A stretch of DNA of 9,941 bases from an uncultured Acholeplasmataceae bacterium (GTDB lineage Bacteria; Bacillota_I; Bacilli_A; Acholeplasmatales; Acholeplasmataceae): contig CAMOAP010000004.1 of NCBI GenBank assembly GCA_946577115.1, forward strand, positions 1 through 9,941, read 5' to 3'. The position numbers and the translations under genes were made by a program. How positions within the stretch are numbered: the stretch's first letter is position 1; the number at the start of each line of letters is the position of its first letter. Positions 6,031 through 9,941 of the stretch are shown here, one piece after another. The notes beneath the pieces were generated by a model. It had not been told where the DNA came from, ran no database searches, and saw only the letters and a list, made by a program, of their open reading frames with translations.

Positions 6031-7092
6031 ATGAAAAAATCTAAATTTAGATTAAATACCAAAGATATTGAAATATGTTATAGTAAATGTCCTTTAAGTA
6101 AAGATAAAATCCTTCTTCATATTAAACAATTAATGATATCTCAAAAACAAGAAATTGCATATTTGATTACTAATACTGAAAACCATAAAGATCATAAAGA
6201 AATTCATTCTCATTTTTTTGTGCAATTAACTAAACGTTATCAAATTACGAATCCAAGATTCTTGGACATTGAAGGTTTGGAACTGTTCCTTTTTTTCATA
6301 CAACTTTTTATTTTACAATGACTCTTTAAGACTAAAAATTAAGTAGATAATTTCCTATCTTTTAAAACTAAAGAAATATTTTTTGAATTAAAAAAGTGTC
6401 TAAACTGTTTTTGATAATTCTTTAGTTTTAAAAGATATTTTTAAATATTTTATCCTTAATTCATCTAGACCGGGATTTTTATTTAGAACAAATATCATTT
6501 ATTAAAAGAATATTAAAATAAATATTCATTAAAAAAAAGAAGAGTTGTATGAAGAAAAAGAATTTAGCAATGCATCATATTCTTTTGATTCTTTCAAAAC
6601 CAACTCTGAAACTAGCAAGATAATAGATGCTATAGATTCACAATTAAACATCATTAATTCCAAAACACCCGATAAAAGAATTAAATCCATTGTGATTGAA
6701 GGACCTAGTAGACTCGGTAAAACCGAGTTTATATTAAGTTATTTAACTCACATAAACCTTCACTATAATTATACCAGAGGTGAGTTTAATTTTATTAAAG
6801 AAAGTCATAAAAACGCTTATAAAGTAAGCATATTTGATGGCATAAGTATACCTGAAATTAGACGTTCAGGTCTGTTAAAAAATATTATTGGTGGACAAAG
6901 AGGATTTGAATAAAATGTTAAATATGCTCCCAAAAGAACAATAGCTGGAAAGAAGTTAAGCATTTTTTTAGTGAACCCTGAGATATCTCATTTGAAAATT
7001 ATTGTGAATGGTCTCGTGATAAAGGACATAAGTTTCATCAATATATAGAAGATAATTGTATTTGTATAAATGTTTCTGATAAATTATATTAA
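6031..7092 (+). pseudogene. rep: Geminivirus-like rolling-circle Rep (HUH endonuclease + SF3 helicase), decayed
   Basis: The first open piece (6031-6321, 96 codons) has the geminivirus Rep N-terminus FRLNTKDIEICYSKCPLSK (6-24), and the metal-binding HUH motif as H59-S-H61 followed by FFVQL and NPRFLDI (74-80). It then shifts frame; I cannot find the catalytic YxxKD motif. Coherent linker text returns about 6412 (DNSLVLKDIFKYF), with TAA codons before 6545. The next piece (6545-6913) is the SF3 helicase: SIVIEGPSRLGKT with Walker A GPSRLGKT, a Walker B-like YKVSIFDGI, and GGQRGFE matching geminivirus GAQRDWQ. After the TAA at 6911-6913 the same frame gives NVKYAPKRTIAGKKLSIFLVNP (sensor NP); a shift near 6985 leads to the end at 7092. 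The span is close to an intact Rep of about 350 codons. Rep of this kind is known from phytoplasma plasmids. Confidence 0.88.
6356..6437. repeat. Perfect 20-bp inverted repeat inside the Rep remnant
   Basis: The left arm 6356-6375 (TATCTTTTAAAACTAAAGAA) is the exact reverse complement of 6418-6437, with 42 bases between. After one mismatch, four more inner positions pair. The right arm is also the sense sequence of the Rep linker (reads SLVLKD), so the left arm looks like a copied-back extra. It may be a stable cruciform or RNA hairpin. It lies in the stretch 6322-6544, which otherwise holds only decayed Rep linker. Confidence 0.85.
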
Positions 7093-7125
7093 TTTTTATT
7101 CCGTATAATATTAATTTTTTTAATC

Positions 7126-7186
7126 AATTTAGAACTTAATATACCTCTAAAATTTATTATTTTATACCTATATTAAGTTCTAAATT
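7126..7186. repeat. Perfect 18-bp inverted repeat after the Rep remnant
   Basis: AATTTAGAACTTAATATA (7126-7143) is the exact reverse complement of 7169-7186, with a 25-base AT-rich loop. It begins 34 bases after the Rep stop. There is no T-tract, so it is not a standard terminator. It could be a plasmid replication hairpin (a single-strand origin or Rep-associated structure), but no nick-site motif can be identified in the loop. Confidence 0.8.
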
Positions 7187-7291
7187 ATATTTAAGTATAC
7201 AAAATTAAATATGAGATGTTTCAATACAAGTAAATATAATTATACGAAGCTTAAGGCGTCCATCCGTGATAAGATTTGAATATCTATTACT

Positions 7292-7334
7292 CCCCCCCAT
7301 AAAGTCCCCTTTGGGGATTTAGGGGCTTTTTTTT
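7292..7334 (+). terminator. Strong rho-independent terminator
   Basis: AAGTCCCC pairs with GGGGATTT around TTT (one G-U). An outer CCCC run (7292-7298) can pair with GGGG (7322-7325), and TTTTTTTT follows (7327-7334). It is by far the most GC-rich spot in the window. It would end any transcript from the geminivirus-like rep and separates it from the second rep. The intergenic stretch 7093-7515 otherwise holds only the inverted repeat; I see no gene in 7335-7515. Confidence 0.85.
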
Positions 7335-7515
7335 ATATAAAAAAATCGCTAGTGTTTTCCCCAAGTATCCGTCAAACTCTATACTAAAAGGCAAATCTGT
7401 GTAAATTTTTCTATTTTATTAAGTATTTAATAACTTATATGCGCCTGGGAAATAACATGTGCCTTTGCGTGACGACGTAAAGGATCAGGTTGGAGATTTT
7501 ATACAAAATATTCAA

Positions 7516-8590
7516 ATGAAATTAAAAATATGCGCAATAGTTATTAATCAAAATTTAATTACTAAAACTAAAATAGAAAATATTTTAGAAGCTAAAAAAA
7601 AGCAATTCAAAATTATGCCTATATTTTACATGATAAAGATACTTACCAAAATAAAAAAGAAGCTCAATCGAATGGTAAAAAAGTATGAGATTTAAAAACT
7701 CCTCAGGGGCATATATATTTAAGATTTAATTATTAACATGATACAAAACATATCGCTCAATGGTTTAATTACTGGGGATAATTTTGTCTCCAAAATAAAA
7801 GGAAGATTCAGTGATGAATTAATGTATATGATTCATGCTAATCATTCTGATAAACATCAATATGATGAAAAAGCAGTATTTAGTAATTTTGATAAAAAAA
7901 TTGCGGCCAACAAGATATTTTTAACAGAAAATATAAAATGGATGCTCGCTTAAAAGAAATCATAGATAAAATTGCATCTGGAGATATTAAAGAATATAAT
8001 ATTACAAAAAGAAATTAAACCTGAAGAAAATAATATTTGGAATGCAGCAATCAAAAGAGCATTTGAATATAGAATGAGAGATTTAAGGGGGATGGAAAGA
8101 TAAATGGAATGTATTTTTTTTATTATTCGTATAAGTGGTTCTGGAAAAACTACTCTTGCAAAAAATAGCCAAAGACAACAATTATCAAACTTATATTTCA
8201 TCTGGTAGTAATGATGTTTTAGATGACTTGCGTTCTAATTGTTTAGGTTTGTTAGATCTATTAAAAATGTTAGATAATAATACTGCATCATCAGTTAAGA
8301 GTCGTTATAAAAATAAAGTATTAGAATGTAAATTAATTATTATTACTGTTAAAAGCATTGATGATTTCTTTGAAGATATTTTTAAAGATAAAGATGAAAG
8401 TATTATTCAATTAAAACGTCATTGTACTTATCATATTACTTTAGATTCAAAATATATTTCTTATAGCGTTGGTAATCCCTTAAAAATACAATATGATATT
8501 GTTGACAAAAAACCAAATACTTTATTAAACCAGTTTCAAATAAAAGAATTAAGTCATCGAGAGGCCAAAGATTATTTAAAAAAGATTTAA
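7516..8590 (+). pseudogene. rep: Chimeric plasmid Rep (pLS1/pMV158-type Rep_2 domain + virus-like helicase), decayed
   Basis: Read across frames, this is a rolling-circle initiator of a type known from phytoplasma plasmids. The start MKLK (7516) shifts into a frame reading AYILHDKD (HDKD at 7629-7640), then GHIYLRFNY and KHIAQWFN, broken by TGA (7686-7688) and TAA (7734-7736). Near 7780 it shifts to SKIKGRFSDELMYMIHANHS and HQYDEKAVFSNF, the Rep_2 C-terminal signature. It continues in other frames as MDARLKEIIDKIASGDIKEY (7938) and NNIWNAAIKRAFEYRMRDL (from 8029). A TAA (8101-8103) replaces what looks like a Lys codon. Walker A SGSGKTT lies at 8134-8154. A slip in an A-run (about 8160) leads to the 8135-8590 frame: AKDNNYQTY, a Walker B-like VLDDLR, CKLIIITVKSIDDFFEDIF, IQLKRHCTYHI. 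Little separates SSGSND from LDDLR, so a short deletion is likely. At least five frameshifts and three stops: not functional. Confidence 0.87.
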
Positions 8591-8615
8591 ATGATGATTT
8601 TTTAATAATTTGTAT

Positions 8616-8644
8616 GTTTATTTATCTAGTTTTGCTGTTATAAT
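8616..8644 (+). promoter_or_regulatory. Putative promoter of cassette copy 2
   Basis: An exact TATAAT (8639-8644) is preceded by GTTTAT or TTTATT at 16-17 bases, which is a poor -35 match. The sequence around it matches the promoter region of copy 1 (TTATC...TTTT...GTTATAAT...AAATGTATTTA). Transcription would begin near 8651. It starts within 50 bases of the end of the second rep remnant. Confidence 0.55.
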
Positions 8645-8712
8645 AGAAATGTATTTATCTGATAAAAAATATTATTATTTAATTTTGATATAAAATAAAT
8701 GTTAAAATAATT

Positions 8713-8764
8713 AATGACTTTATATTATACGTTAGTCTAATAGCGTATATGTAGAGTCATTTTT
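8713..8764 (+). promoter_or_regulatory. Structured leader hairpin with T-run, copy 2 (attenuator or end of a small RNA)
   Basis: AATGACT (8713-8719) pairs perfectly with AGTCATT (8755-8761). TATACG (8726-8731) pairs with CGTATA (8744-8749). TTA/TAA (8732-8734, 8738-8740) can pair further inside. The T-run is 8760-8764. Same order and spacing as copy 1 at 4219-4266, with compensating arm changes. The 28-nt block identical to copy 1 lies at 8777-8804, and the ribosome site of the old gene at 8853-8861. Confidence 0.6.
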
Positions 8765-8870
8765 ATTATCCAAAAACCACATTAAAAAAGTATAAAAAAA
8801 ATAGTTATGCAAATCTCTTATCTCACCAAAAGAAACAATTTATATAACTAATAAGAAAGGATTCATAAAT

Positions 8871-9316
8871 ATGCAAATATTTAACTACAACATAGACCAA
8901 TTCATTTTTAAAAGAAATTATATTTTATTCTTATTATAACATTTCTTAAAACCATTTTCAATAATATAATTGCCATTAAAGATGTTTATTTTTATTTAGG
9001 TAATTTATTAAACAGTACAGGAATAATTATTAGTTGAATTTTTTCTTTATTTTACATTTGGATTTTTATTACCTTTTTAGTTTTTATCAGTTCTATCTTT
9101 AACATTATAAAAACAATTATAATATGGTTTTTATTCCTATTTAAATTATTAATTATATGTATTATCAAAATAATAAATAAACTAATTCCTAAATCATCAA
9201 TTAAACCACCAACCCCAACTAATAAAATTAATCAATATGATTTAATCAAATTACCAAGAAAGATAAATGATTTAAAATATAGGCTTAATTTACAAAAAAA
9301 GACAAAATGTGATTAA
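8871..9316 (+). pseudogene. Decayed membrane-protein gene, cassette copy 2
   Basis: The start is preserved: AAGAAAGGA nine bases before ATG (8871), reading MQIFNYNIDQFIF, then a stop in that frame near 8937. From 8945, one frame over, it reads LKTIFNNIIAIKDVYFYLGN and NLLNSTGIIIS, meets a TGA at 9035-9037, then goes on through long hydrophobic segments (IFSLFYIWIFITFLVFIS; IIIWFLFLFKLLIICIIKII). A Pro-rich stretch (KPPTPTNK) and a basic tail (LPRKINDLKYRLNLQKK) end at TAA 9314-9316. The ancestral product was a membrane protein of roughly 140-150 residues with two or more transmembrane segments. With only one frameshift and one nonsense codon, this copy is less decayed than copy 1. Function and family are unknown to me. 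Confidence 0.65.
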
Positions 9317-9356
9317 ACCAGTTGAAAATAATTATAAAAAAAGTAGGTAAATAAAA

Positions 9357-9806
9357 TTGAAAACAGATAATCAAACAAAATTAAAAAATATGATCTTTAT
9401 CATTTGGGGTTTATTGATTTCCCTAGCTGTTATTGGTCTTTTAATAATTTTATTATTAGCTATTAAACCTCAAACTAAAACTGATACCGCATCAGAACAA
9501 CAAACCTATAATATTATTTTTAATAAAATTCAAAAAGAAGTTGATAAATTAAACCAACCACCAAAATCTAATCTTAAATATCCAAATAAAATAATAAATT
9601 TATCCAATGGATTGTTAGAAATTACAGAATATAACCAAGATACAGGTAAAAAACTTAAAGAATCTACAAATAAAAGAATTAAAGTTATTGTATTTGATGA
9701 AAATGAAAAATATTCCAAAATTGATGAATATGACTTAAAAAAAGGATTAATTAGACAAACTTTTTACAACCCAGACGGAACTGTTAAAACCACTATAAAT
9801 AAGTAA
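9357..9806 (+). CDS. Membrane-anchored DUF2963-like protein
   Basis: This 149-aa paralogue of the protein at 4761-5249 has a polar N-terminus, one transmembrane segment (about 12-36), a short linker, and the shared segment TYNIIFNKIQKEVDKLNQ (50-67). Next come KYPNKI (74-79) and two DUF2963-type repeat units: ITEYNQDTGKKLKEST (89-104) and DEYDLKKGLIRQTFYNPDGT (123-142). It is not interrupted, but short; the final unit ends soon after YNPDG, where longer relatives would continue. The start is TTG (9357-9359), aligned with the ATG of the copy at 4761, and AGTAGG lies 10-15 bases upstream. Either TTG is used or the start was lost by an A-to-T change; the next ATG (9390) lies within the membrane segment. 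It follows the decayed membrane-protein gene by 40 bases. Confidence 0.68.
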   Translation: MKTDNQTKLKNMIFIIWGLLISLAVIGLLIILLLAIKPQTKTDTASEQQTYNIIFNKIQKEVDKLNQPPKSNLKYPNKIINLSNGLLEITEYNQDTGKKLKESTNKRIKVIVFDENEKYSKIDEYDLKKGLIRQTFYNPDGTVKTTINK

Positions 9807-9808
9807 TA

Positions 9809-9928
9809 ATGAATAAAAAAAGAAAAATTATATTTATAATTTGGGTTATCTTTATCTTAACAATTCTTTCAATCCTTTTATTCTTTTTAGGTTTAAGATT
9901 ACCTAAATTGCATAAATTAAAATTATAA
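9809..9928 (+). CDS. Small single-pass membrane peptide, or the 5' fragment of another membrane-anchored protein
   Basis: Thirty-nine codons begin two bases after the stop of the DUF2963-like gene: MNKKRK, then one hydrophobic segment (about 7-29, with IIFIIWVIFILTILSILLFF), then LPKLHKLKL and TAA. The basic N-terminus followed by a membrane anchor copies the layout of its upstream neighbour. The same frame continues after the TAA (TENQ) to the window edge, so this may be another longer family member cut by a nonsense codon. It has no ribosome site of its own; translational coupling is possible. Confidence 0.45.
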   Translation: MNKKRKIIFIIWVIFILTILSILLFFLGLRLPKLHKLKL

Positions 9929-9941
9929 ACTGAAAATCAAG

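Noticed and set aside
7106..7114. TAATATTAA as a geminivirus-type nick nonamer
   Set aside because: The last base differs, it is not in a hairpin loop, and the motif is easily made by chance in AT-rich DNA.
7459..7695. Open frame of 78 codons starting with GTG as a separate gene
   Set aside because: It is one frame of the Rep_2 remnant; the HDKD motif lies in another frame over the same bases.
7950..8201. Minus-strand open frame of 83 codons
   Set aside because: Antisense to the helicase part of the second rep remnant.
8135..8590. 151-codon open frame as an intact gene with a GTG start
   Set aside because: The start falls inside the Walker A coding sequence read out of frame; it is the 3' piece of the broken rep.
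7686..9037. TGA read as tryptophan (Mycoplasma/Spiroplasma code), which could rescue some genes
   Set aside because: TGA at 7686 could stand for Trp, but the same genes also contain TAA/TAG stops and frameshifts, copy 1 has TCC where copy 2 has TGA at 9035, and intact genes here use TGG. Decay explains it.
9530..9718. Minus-strand open frame of 62 codons
   Set aside because: Antisense to the DUF2963-like gene.
1..9941. CRISPR array, insertion sequence or transposase
   Set aside because: No regularly spaced repeats, no transposase-like protein text in any frame read, and no terminal inverted repeats with target duplications were found.

Overview
The window is very AT-rich (I estimate roughly three quarters A+T) and codes in the standard bacterial code. 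It looks like a 'Candidatus Phytoplasma' chromosome. The strongest clue is an SVM-type secreted protein whose signal peptide carries the phytoplasma hallmark NNHQVMA. DUF2963-like membrane-anchored proteins, a short plasmid-type SSB, and relics of the two rolling-circle Rep types known from phytoplasma plasmids agree with this. I cannot assign the species or 16Sr group.

Layout. (1) 1-2086 is a healthy core block: a FakA/YloV-type DAK (DhaL) protein with an Arg in its ATP/metal loop, then a hairpin, tRNA-Leu(GAG) and more hairpins. (2) 2118-4052 is a graveyard: two unrecognised decayed genes lie either side of one intact gene, a 164-aa SVM candidate effector with its own terminator. (3) 4121-5640 is the first copy of a cassette: promoter, structured leader, decayed membrane-protein gene, and a DUF2963-like membrane-anchored protein cut by a nonsense codon. 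(4) 5664-5978 is an intact short ssb. (5) 6031-7092 is a decayed geminivirus-like Rep (HUH endonuclease plus SF3 helicase), with a 20-bp inverted repeat inside it and an 18-bp one just after it. (6) About 7516-8590 is a second, unrelated Rep pseudogene: a pLS1/pMV158-type (Rep_2) N-terminus fused to a virus-like helicase. (7) 8611-9806 is the second copy of the cassette, with an open DUF2963-like gene, followed by the start of another small membrane protein.

Interpretation. 4121-9806 reads as one or more phytoplasma plasmids captured in the chromosome and now decaying: ssb, two Rep types and membrane proteins, bracketed by two diverged copies of one cassette. The most interesting new signal is the cassettes' shared 5' leader. 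In both copies a promoter-like TATAAT is followed about 70-115 nt later by a long imperfect hairpin ending in a T-run. Its arms have diverged but kept pairing, including a C-G to T-A swap. That suggests a conserved transcription attenuator, or a terminated small RNA of about 110 nt.
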